Assembly (NCBI RefSeq): GCF_002105155.1
Contig: NW_019028997.1
Location: forward strand, 350,001 to 414,000
Reading direction: 5' to 3'
DNA: 64,000 bases
Source of the DNA: Lobosporangium transversale
Taxonomy: Eukaryota > Mortierellomycota > Mortierellomycetes > Mortierellales > Mortierellaceae
The notes beneath the pieces were generated by a model that was not told where the DNA came from, did not search any database, and saw only the letters and a program-made list of their open reading frames with translations. This document shows, in pieces, positions 40,741-50,260 of this stretch. Both the position numbers and the translations under genes were made by a program. Positions within the stretch are counted from its first letter, which is position 1. Each line of letters begins with the position of its first letter.

Positions 40741-41757
40741 AATTTGAAAATAAGATTTTTTGCGACCAAAAATGGTCGCAGTTTGGGGTAGTTTTTTTAC
40801 ATGTGTTTTGTACGCAAAATATTATCCCTTGTCCTGAATTGCGACCATTTTGGTCGCCAAAATGCTCAGTTAAACAACATTCTACTAATTGCGACTCCCC
40901 CCATTCTTAAAAGAACTTAATCTCTGGTATTACGGGAGTGCATTAAGAAATGCATTTCATTATGGTGATTCATTCAGCATGCACATTCTAATACGACGAC
41001 TAAACTATGAGCTTATTTTTTCATTCATTCATTCGAAAATGAGAGTGGTTAATCTATTTTTATTTCAATTGAAACTATGCCTTCATGTCTTTCAGAGGCA
41101 TTTGGTGTTATACTGAGAGAGAAAAACAATAAAAGTGTCACTTTTCCACGCTTCCATACCGCTAGGCTTTTATGTTATTTCCCTTCAACTTCTATCTAGT
41201 ACACGATGGATCTGCAATACATTGTTAATGATGAAGACTATCAATCCCAACTTGATGACTTTGGAGATTTGGATCAAAAAAAAAAAAAAAAAAAAAGATG
41301 GACATCGCCAATTTCGCTTAAATCTTGTAAACCAATTTTTATCGCTATTTAAGTCTCAAGTTGTCATCGAGCAAAGGAACTCAAAGAGAAACGTAGAAAG
41401 TAATGAGTCTCTGGAGGCTACTTTCAAGATTTCAAAAGGCCCATATATTACTAAACACTCTCCTCCAAGCCCTCGTCGACATCTACCAGCCTTTCATTTC
41501 CCGATAAGAACCAAAGAAAGTGAAGGAAGAGATGTTAAGAGTAGGATGGCATGCGAAAACAGCAGGGCTAAGGGTATTAAGGAAGGCATGAAGCCCACCT
41601 CACGATCAGAATGGATATGGGCTACATGTAGGGTTCCTCTTTGCTTGAAAGCAAAGCAGAATTGCATTGAGAAAAATAAGCTATAATATTTTGCGTACAA
41701 AACACATGTAAAAAACTACCCATTTTTGGTCGCAAAAAATCTTATTTTCGAATTCAG
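40739..41757. mobile_element. TIR DNA element of about 1.0 kb, non-autonomous or decayed
   Basis: The left arm (about 40739-40823, starting TGAATTTGAAAATAAG) is matched by an inverted right arm (about 41683-41757). The TIR is about 75-85 bp long; an internal 11-bp piece is missing in the right arm. The left arm contains the palindrome GCGACCA/TGGTCGC, repeated again at 40838-40855. The interior has a short start (MDLQYIVNDEDYQSQLDDF at about 41205) and then KDGHRQFRLNLVNQF through RVPLCLKAKQNC, separated by a poly-A tract. The Cys-containing end is faintly like a piggyBac C-terminal finger, but no TTAA target duplication was seen. The element abuts repeat E exactly. Confidence 0.7.
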
Positions 41758-41767
41758 GATTAGGGAT

Positions 41768-41910
41768 AAAAAAACCTATGAAGTATGTTCATGCAAAATA
41801 TCAACAAAAAAGAGGGGTAGATTTGTCTAAAAGGGCTAGGCCTGCTTGGATCGTAAAAATAAAATAAAATAACAACAGAAAAACAGATGAACATTTTTTT
41901 TTTCCTTTGA
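41768..41910. repeat. Duplicated block A, inverted copy
   Basis: Reverse-complement match to 9610-9760. Its far end joins block D through CTTTGACGCAG, next to a poly-T tract. Confidence 0.85.
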
Positions 41911-41918
41911 CGCAGACT

Positions 41919-42016
41919 AGCTAGCTCTGGGAGACATAAGAGAGATATCAAGTGAAGTTTACAAATGTAGACATGAATCGAGGACAATGCTGTTGGTGTC
42001 AGGACCTTAAGACGTA
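41919..42016. repeat. Duplicated block D, inverted copy
   Basis: Reverse-complement match to 17704-17826, located just upstream of the right LRR gene as its counterpart is upstream of the left one. A segment of about 30 bp present in the left copy is missing here. Confidence 0.85.
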
Positions 42017-42068
42017 CCACAAGGAAGATGTCATATAATGATACGCTTTCTTGGAGAAGGACGACAAG

Positions 42069-44570
42069 ATGCTTGAAATGCAGAAGGAGACTCTTAATTT
42101 ACAACAGCAAGCACTCGACAGACTTGCCACCCTTCAGCAGAAAGCTGAAGCTATCCTTATCCAGTCCTTTGAGCTACACGAGTACCCAATCCCTCGGCTG
42201 TTTATCATTTTGCCTATCGATCGTACCAAGTGGGACCCAATGAATATCTTGAGAAATAAGGTCCGACTTCATTTCTTATGCGAACACGGCATCCACGCCG
42301 TAAACGCAGTTAAGAGCTGTCACGCCCAGATCCATCTTGCCAGACATGAGGGATATGAGATCCGGGAGAGCACGGAGTTTTTCCAAAAGTATGGAAAATA
42401 CATGACCATCCTTTTACAGTGCCTCAGTATAGGAATGCCCTTGGCTGCCTCGCTTGGGTCAGTCCCGGATCTCAAAGCCGGTATCGATCATTCACTCAAC
42501 TATATGAAAGCGCTATCTGTTGAGTACCCGGCCTTGAACAGCATCAACACAATCGAGGACTATGAGGCACTTGAAGGAGCAGATCTCCGAGGACTGAGCA
42601 AATTCCTTCAAATCAACGATGAAGATGGGAAGCTTGGCAACTTGTACAGGACTACGACCGAAAGGGGGCATGTCAAATGGGTTTGTGTCGACCACTACCG
42701 CTTAACGTATAAAGAGAAAGAACAAAAAGCATTTGAAGGTGCTGTGGAGATGAACGGTGGCAAGTATGACTCACAGCTTGGTAAAGTGACCATTGAGTTG
42801 AGATCCAGAACCAGAGCTACAGAATTCTTTGATGCTTTGACCAAAGCAAAACATATTTACGAGTTGGACACCACACTCAACTGGGATTGGACCAAGACTG
42901 ACCTTGAAGCAATTGAGAGTGCACTAAGAGTGTCGAGTGTATCGATTCTTCGGCTTGACCTTGGTAGTCCTCAAGAAGGTATTGCCAGGAAACTGCTTTC
43001 AACAACTGCGAGATATGAAAGACTTGTTCGTATTATAGAGCTCAACACTATGAAAGTGGTCCGTATTGCATTGCCTTCAGACCTCATCAAGCTTTCCAGC
43101 CTACCAACTAAAAAGTCGCGACATCATCATGAGTTAACCTTTGAGATGAAGGCTCGAAATATCGGAGCAAGTGACTTTCAAGTGCTTGTAAATTCACTTG
43201 GGACCAACATGACTTTGACCAGCTTGGATTTGAAGAACAACTCCATTGAAGATAAAGGGGCTCTAGCACTCTCAGAGGCACTCAAGGTTAATAGGCATTT
43301 GGCTACTTTAGACTTGAGAGACAATCCGATTGAGAAGGAAGGAGTCCTGGCGCTTTTAGGCGCGCTCAGAACAAGTCCTACATTGACTACCTTGGGCCTG
43401 CAGAGCACTTTAGTTGAGGAAGAACTGTCGGAGGTACTCAAAGGCAACGCGACATCCGCCACTCTGAAATTGGGTTACAGTTCGATTCGGAATGAAATAA
43501 TTCTGGTACTAGCAGAGGCACTCAAGACAAATATGACCTTGGCCAATCTGGACTTGGAGAGCAACTCAATTGGGAATGAAGGAGCTCTGGCACTGTCAGA
43601 GGCACTCAAGACAAACACGACCTTGGCCAATCTGGACTTGGGATACAACTCAATTGGGAATGAAGGAGCTCTGGCACTTTCAGAGGCACTCAAGACAAAC
43701 ACGGCCTTGACCAATTTGATCTTGAGACACAACTCAATTGGGAAAGAAGGAGCTCTGGCACTTTCAGAGGCACTCAAGACAAACACGGCCTTGACCAATT
43801 TGATCTTGAGATACAACTCAATTGGGAATGAAGGAGCTCTGGCACTGTCAGAGGCACTCAAGACAAACACGGCCTTGACTAATTTGAACTTATGGAACAA
43901 CTCAATTGGGGATGAAGGAGCTCTGGCACTGTCAGAGGCACTCAAGACAAATATGACCTTGGCCAATCTGGACTTGGGATACAACTCAATTGGGAATGAA
44001 GGAGCTCTGGCGCTTTCAGAGGCACTCAAGACAAACACGGCCTTGACTAATTTGATCTTGAATAGCAACTCAATTGGGAAGGAAGGAGCTCTGGCACTTT
44101 CCGAGGCACTCAAGACAAACACGACCTTGACTAATTTGAACTTGAATGACAACTCAATTGAGAATGAAGGAGCTCTGGCACTTTCAGAGACGCTCAAGAC
44201 AAACACGGCCTTGACCAATTTGAACTTGGGATACAACTTAATTCGGAATGAAGGAACTCTGGCACTTTCCGAGGCACTCAAGACAAACACGGCCTTGACT
44301 AATTTGAACTTATGGAACAACTCAATTGGGGATGAAGGAGCTCTGGCACTGTCAGAGGCACTCAAGACAAATATGACCTTGGCCAATCTGGACTTGGGAT
44401 ACAACTCAATTGGGAATGAAGGAGCTCTGGCGCTTTCAGAGGCACTCAAGACAAACACGACCTTGATCACTTTGGACTTGAGGCACAATGAGAGCATAGG
44501 CACAGTAGATAGACGCCTGGGCCCTTTGTTTCCCATGAGACAATCGGTCCAAGGAAGAGACAAGAGATAG
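42069..44570 (+). CDS. LRR (RNI-like) protein with N-terminal Mortierella-type domain
   Basis: The first in-frame ATG gives 833 residues; a stop lies at 42039-42041, so an upstream exon is possible but unproven. Residues 1-40 are coiled-coil-like (MQKETLNLQQQALDRL). Next comes a region with ELHEYPIPRLFIILP and a stretch around FLCEHGIHAV and LARHEGYEI, which I associate with a large, functionally unknown family in Mortierella; the middle (to about 360) has no known fold. Four diverged LRRs (about 375-475) are followed by twelve near-identical 28-residue LRRs, consensus EGALALSEALKTN, to the end. The last repeat is cut by block C, which supplies the final 20 residues. An intracellular sensor or scaffold role, comparable to NLR-type repeats but without a visible NACHT/NB-ARC, is inference. 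Confidence 0.75.
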   Translation: MLEMQKETLNLQQQALDRLATLQQKAEAILIQSFELHEYPIPRLFIILPIDRTKWDPMNILRNKVRLHFLCEHGIHAVNAVKSCHAQIHLARHEGYEIRESTEFFQKYGKYMTILLQCLSIGMPLAASLGSVPDLKAGIDHSLNYMKALSVEYPALNSINTIEDYEALEGADLRGLSKFLQINDEDGKLGNLYRTTTERGHVKWVCVDHYRLTYKEKEQKAFEGAVEMNGGKYDSQLGKVTIELRSRTRATEFFDALTKAKHIYELDTTLNWDWTKTDLEAIESALRVSSVSILRLDLGSPQEGIARKLLSTTARYERLVRIIELNTMKVVRIALPSDLIKLSSLPTKKSRHHHELTFEMKARNIGASDFQVLVNSLGTNMTLTSLDLKNNSIEDKGALALSEALKVNRHLATLDLRDNPIEKEGVLALLGALRTSPTLTTLGLQSTLVEEELSEVLKGNATSATLKLGYSSIRNEIILVLAEALKTNMTLANLDLESNSIGNEGALALSEALKTNTTLANLDLGYNSIGNEGALALSEALKTNTALTNLILRHNSIGKEGALALSEALKTNTALTNLILRYNSIGNEGALALSEALKTNTALTNLNLWNNSIGDEGALALSEALKTNMTLANLDLGYNSIGNEGALALSEALKTNTALTNLILNSNSIGKEGALALSEALKTNTTLTNLNLNDNSIENEGALALSETLKTNTALTNLNLGYNLIRNEGTLALSEALKTNTALTNLNLWNNSIGDEGALALSEALKTNMTLANLDLGYNSIGNEGALALSEALKTNTTLITLDLRHNESIGTVDRRLGPLFPMRQSVQGRDKR

Positions 44571-45051
44571 ATCGAGAAGTAGGCAAAGAGACGAGCCAAG
44601 AGGCGGACAGCGAGATAAGCAGAGAGAGAGAGGTTTACTACTTTTGCTGCTCTCTCTCTTAATTCGTCTCTGCCCAGCGAAAAATATATTTATATAGTCA
44701 CTGTCCAAGCGACAAGAGTGAGTTTCGATGGTTGCCACCAAGTATGTGGATAAGATTTCAATAGTTGCATTTGTTCCAGCTTGTCCAACCTAACATGCCG
44801 TTCGCTTATTCAACTCTTTTTGCCAGATAAACTAGGGCATTCGTATTACTTTGTCGTTCGTGTCATTCTTTAGCTCTTTTTTAATCTAATTAAAAGATAT
44901 ATACATCAATAAGCCTATATGCCTCTGTATTGTATATGGTCGAGATGAATACTTTTGTCTATGCTCAGTGATGTTGAGACCATGTAGGGTATGGCTAATG
45001 GTTTACTCTCTAATGCCATGATCTTTTAGAGTCTTAAAGGGCTTAAAAGAC

Positions 45052-45058
<7 letters not shown>
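44490..45058. repeat. Duplicated block C, inverted copy
   Basis: Reverse-complement match to 14168-14745. It starts inside the last LRR coding unit and ends at a 29-nt poly-T tract (45055-45083). Confidence 0.9.
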
Positions 45059-45083
<25 letters not shown>

Positions 45084-45084
45084 C

Positions 45085-45360
45085 CAGATTTTTCAAGTAT
45101 TTCATATATTTCAAGAATGTTACTTACTATCGTCCTTAATTTATACATATTTGTATTGGATAAGGGTAAAAATGGGGAGAGCAAAACTTTCTATAAATCA
45201 ATAATATCCACATTACATGTAGGCTGTAGGCTGTAGTCTCTAGTTTGTAGTCTGTTGGCAAAATGTTTGTAGTCTACATGTTCTTCGCCCTCTCCTCCTC
45301 CCCTTGTGCTAAATGCTATATACATGTTATTACGCTATATGCTTTAAAAATGCCCCCTAC
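45085..45360. repeat. Duplicated block B, inverted copy
   Basis: Reverse-complement match to 10165-10500. In the source region blocks B and C are 3.7 kb apart; here they are joined directly across a poly-T tract. Confidence 0.85.
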
Positions 45361-45362
45361 CC

Positions 45363-46194
45363 CAGCGCCATTTTGCACTGAGTTACTAACAACGCTATTA
45401 AAGCAGTAAAAAGGAAAAAAACTAAGGGTTAATGGTCCACTGATGAGACGAAAAAAATCCAACCGTTGAAAATCAAACTCACCCTTTATTACTTGGGCAT
45501 GGCCTACGACCATCCCTAGGCAACTGCAGATACTGCATTTATACACTGTAGGAGGCTGGTTGACGGTGCTTGCCCTGCGGATAAGTAATAATGATGGAGG
45601 GTTAAAAAAAGAATATCAAAAACTAATGAAAATCATTTGAATATAAAATAGAGAGCCTATGCCTTCCAATTGATCCGACATTCTGCACATGGCTGCTGGT
45701 AGCGCTATTCAAGTTATAGAAGGTATATAAGCTTAAGCTCTGCATGCGCCAGCCACTATCATGTCAAAAAAAAAAAAAAAAAAAAAAAAAGTTCTCTAGG
45801 ATTGTTAAATACCGAAATTGCTTACTCTTCATTATTTGAGTATGAGCTGCGCACATGGCCTGGACGACTGCACCCACACTCAGACGCGGAATGGAAGAAG
45901 GAACGATGCGATTGGGAAAACTTGTTCTGTCTCTATCAGTTGAGAAAATATCATTAATATTTATATATTCCAAAAACATAAAAATAAAAAAGTAAAAAGG
46001 CCTTATCACATTCCTTACATTCTGAGGGCATAATCTCTTGCCATGTCCGTCGCTGCTGCACAGGCTACATGCCATGAGGCGTAGCATTGAGAGGGATCTT
46101 TAACTAATATAGATAATAAGATCCAAAAAAAAATAAAAATAAAATAAAAAATAAACGTAATAGTGGCAAAAGTAGAGAACAGTGGATAAACGTG
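45363..46194 (-). mobile_element. Truncated Helitron 5' region (direct repeat E, copy 2)
   Basis: A near-identical copy of 39918-40740. It keeps the zinc-knuckle exons (CSLCSSDGHGKRLC, and YKCSICSCLGM near 45500-45546) on the minus strand but ends at 45363, before the acidic exon. The Helitron helicase-like part is absent and is replaced by the block B/C/LRR mosaic. No functional product is expected from this copy. Confidence 0.7.
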
Positions 46195-48365
46195 AATTAT
46201 ATTAGTCCCTTCGGGAATAAACCGATATTCTCCTCACCTAATGCGATAACAAAAATAAAGTTAAGTATTTTAGCTTTGGCGGGTATACAAGCGAAAATGC
46301 TAGAATTTAACTGTTACACTGGCCCAATTTCTAGATAGGCTTTCCAGCATTACTTTTGCAGTGTAAGAGGTATTCTTTTATGATCATTACTTGGCTTTTT
46401 AGCTACCTCTATTATAGACAATGCATCAGTATGGTACGTAAGTTCCTTGTCCCTTTTTTGTGAGGGAGATTGTGGGGTTGAAAGAGAGCGAACAGTTGTT
46501 CATGCGGAGGTATGCGGGACGACTGCTGGGGATCAACTCGGTGGAGTGAGTGCCGTTAAACCAAGGACTTGAGCTTAGCTATCCTTAGAATAGGACAAAT
46601 ACATCCTTGCTGAGAGAGTAACCTACGTCAAGTAAGCACTACATCGAAGTTCGGCTGCAATCATAAGCCTTTCTACCTCATTTTTCCTTTCTTCCCCTTT
46701 TCCCATCTCCTCTTCTTTTTTCTTTTTTCTTTTTTATCAGAGAATAGCTTCATATGATGCTCTTTGCTCCAACAGCCCCAGTACTATCGCGTTAAAGCAG
46801 AGATATTCGTTGACTCTCAGATTCCGGCATCAATGGCGGAGATAGGAGTGATGTAGTTGCATGCGCTTATTGCTTGGAGTAAAAGCTATCTAAGCACCCT
46901 TTCTTACTGGACGATGCCTTGTTAATGGTGGGTGATATTGCGCAACGCCTTGTGGATGGAGGGAGAGCAGAAGCGAGAGTGGTGGTTTTTGGCGATCGTT
47001 TGGTGTGTGTATGTGTGAACATGATAGTTGATACCAATCGCCAAAATATATGCATCTAGAATTACAGAAGCGAGATTAATACCGACGCGTTTGATCCTTT
47101 CCTAGGGATCGTTATAACCATGGGATGGTTGTGGAGTGGCCACCAAAATAAAGTTTGTTTGGAGGCACCAATGGAAAACGCTTGTGTTTTGAACAAAAAA
47201 AGACGCCGCGATGTAAAATGTGCTTATACATCATACATGTACAGAAACCAAAGAGATGCTTCAGCTGCTTATTCGTGCACACAGTGATTGACGAACAAAA
47301 AAGGAAAAAAAGCCCGCGATGAAAGAAGGCATGTGCAGACAACAAATAAACACAGCAACTGTTTGCTCACATACATTTTTTTCACCGTTGTGTCTGTATC
47401 TCTTCTAAGCTTTCTGTCTGGCCGTTTAACACAAGGAACCCTCAGAAAAAGAAATACCTCGCATGATTGGTACCAGGTCTGAAAACAACAATAATGCAAT
47501 GCTGTACGTGGAAGATAGGGTCTAGAAACTATACCATTGATCACAACTACTACTCATGCTCTCTTGCCAAGGACTTGAACAGGCATACCAACCCCTTCTT
47601 CCTTGCTCTCATAACCGCCCACATCCTTTCGATGCATTCGTTCGCCGTTTATGTCCACTACATCTGAACCACACACAATTCACCACTCACTCCAACAGAG
47701 ATATTTGTATCACCTTGGGTATGATATGTTGCTGTGGCTCCCGGTTTCAACAGGCCCAACAAACTCTATTAGCAGTGCTTACCAACCCAGATACATCAAG
47801 GGAACGCAAGAAGACGAGCAAGCAAACGATGTGACAAATCAAGTCTTGCCGAGCTGTACAGGAAAAGATCAAGTTAGTCAAGCTCTATGGTGCGGTAGAA
47901 TGAATCAACTCAGATTGCCCTCCTTTCAAGTCGAGACTACGGCGGCGAATATTATCACTGCTATTACACTAGTCAATAAATAAACGATACAATGGACTCC
48001 CAAGCGGATGCTAGGGTCATGCGAAAGTCTTCAAGAGTTTTTTTATTTGCACAAATAAAGAAGCCAGGATAGCTCCATGACAATTTAGTTTTCGGCCATT
48101 TATTTCGACATCGAAATAAAATTTCAAGACAATGCCCATGGATTGCTGGATTTTAAGCCCATTTATAATGGCAAATTTGCCCTTGTGACGGATGAAAGGG
48201 ATAATGAGATTAATTTTACGTTGCTGAGTTTGCATCATTTCCCGCTCCGGTGACGCATTTGAGGGGGGTGCATGTGCTTGACAGACCACTGCCACGTTTC
48301 TGTGCCTTTTTCCCTGAACTGAACCAACCTCTTTCTGCACTCATTGTGGAGCAAAAAAATTCGTC
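46195..48365. other. Unassigned intergenic region upstream of VPS18
   Basis: No gene is recognised over 2.2 kb. Short frames (46867-47055 minus, 47269-47544 minus, 47556-47983 plus) have ordinary composition but show no motif and do not splice convincingly. The last few hundred bases should contain the VPS18 promoter. Confidence 0.4.
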
Positions 48366-48909
48366 ATGAATTTGGACGAAATCATTGAACAACATCTCGA
48401 CAGCAATCAGAGGTCTGGGCACTTGGCTACATCTAATGGAGTCATCACTCAGGCGTCTCAGGGATGGGAGCCTAACAACCTAGTCCTGGTAACATGAATA
48501 CTATTGACGAGACACGTCAACTATTCCATTAAACTCTTATCATTGACTCTATTGCCTTTTCTTTCCTTTCCTTTCCTTTCCTTTCCTTTCCTTTCCTTCG
48601 TCTTCCCCTTCTCTCTTTGGGGATTTTTTTTTTTTTTTTTTTATAGCTCGAGAGTGGTTATGTACATACAGGATTTGTTGAAGACGAGTCGCGTATTTTC
48701 TTTCTAGACAAAGTTCAATATCAAATTCCGAGTCGGTTGACTGCTTTGGCAGTTTCAAACAATATCTTATTCATGGCGATGGAGACAATGCACTTACTTC
48801 GTATTGACCTCGATAAAGCACATGAAGTGGAGGGTATGTCTGTCCATCTTTTTTTTTTTCTTCAATTGATTGTTCCTGAACGTAGATAAAGAATGTGACT
48901 GAGTGAAGA

Positions 48910-48943
<34 letters not shown>

Positions 48944-49678
48944 CTTTTTTTCCTTCATGGGGTCGCACTTGCGTAACAAAGACATTGAAATCCCGCGGAA
49001 GCCTTCTGAAGGCAAGATTTACAAAATTTTTTTCGACCCTACAGGGCGTCATTTAATCATCACAACGGAAACAGGCGATAACTACTACCTTTTTGCAAAG
49101 TGGAAGAAGGCGAAGCTGCTTTCCAAAATTAGGGTATGCATACATACTCCGCATTATGTGATTAAAAGACAACCGTGCACATTCTGCCCTCTCCATTGCT
49201 TTTACTCAGATCTAAGCCCCTTTTATCTGCGCCTGTGCGGAAAAAAAAAAAAAAAAAAAAAATAGGGTATTGTCATTGAGTCTATCGCTTGGAACCGCTC
49301 AACAGAACGCCGCAACGAGTCTTCAACAAAGGAATTTTTGATTGGAACCAGGGATGGCCTTATATTTGAAGCAGAATTGGAACCAACAGCTGAACTATTC
49401 AAAAAGGAAGAAAGATACTTTAGACAGGTCTTCTCAATAGGGGAAGCACATGCTGGTAGTGAACGTTTGCCTAGACCCAAGATGCCCATTACTGGACTTC
49501 GCATGGAGCAGTTTCCCGCCACCTTACGAAAATATGTTGTTATCGCAGTAACACCCACACGTATTTACCAATTTATCGGATCGGTAACACCCAGTAATTC
49601 TGGCGGTATTATTGGCAATTCAGAAGAGAAAGCTTTGTTTGAAAATCTCTTTTCCAAATATGAGGTTAATCCAGGTAA

Positions 49679-49714
<36 letters not shown>

Positions 49715-50225
49715 GAAATTTGGTTCCGAAGAGAAGTAAGAGATAGCTGATGAGTTTTATACGCTTACTAGTGTTTTCGGAATTGCCTGGAGATCTTCCT
49801 TACAGCGAACTGCACTTTTTCAGTCCATTCCAGGATTTACAATATCAGGGAGTAGCCAAGACTTTTGCTTGGCTTACAGGACCAGGAATTTATCATGGCA
49901 ACCTCGTTTTCGGGTCGCAAAATGTTGGCGAATCTGTTATAGATGCACCCCAGCTACTTCCATATCCTGCTACACGGCTCGAAGTAGACTCCACAACAAC
50001 TGTATCAGAAATTCCAATTGCAATTGCATTGACTGAATTCCACTTCATATTACTATACAAGGAACGGGTTAGAGCTGTAAATCAACTCAATGACCAAATT
50101 GTGTTTGATGAGCTTATACCTTTGGTAACGTATATCTAGTTCTCGCCATAATTTTTGTTTCTTGCTTTATTTAGCACTATGGAACTAAGGCTTGTCCGTT
50201 AACTAGCACTCGATTGATGCATTTC

Positions 50226-50260
<35 letters not shown>

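Noticed and set aside
39918-46194. LTR retrotransposon with 820-bp LTRs around the LRR gene
   Set aside because: The direct repeats do not begin TG and end CA, encode zinc-knuckle exons of a Helitron-like gene, and there is no gag-pol between them.
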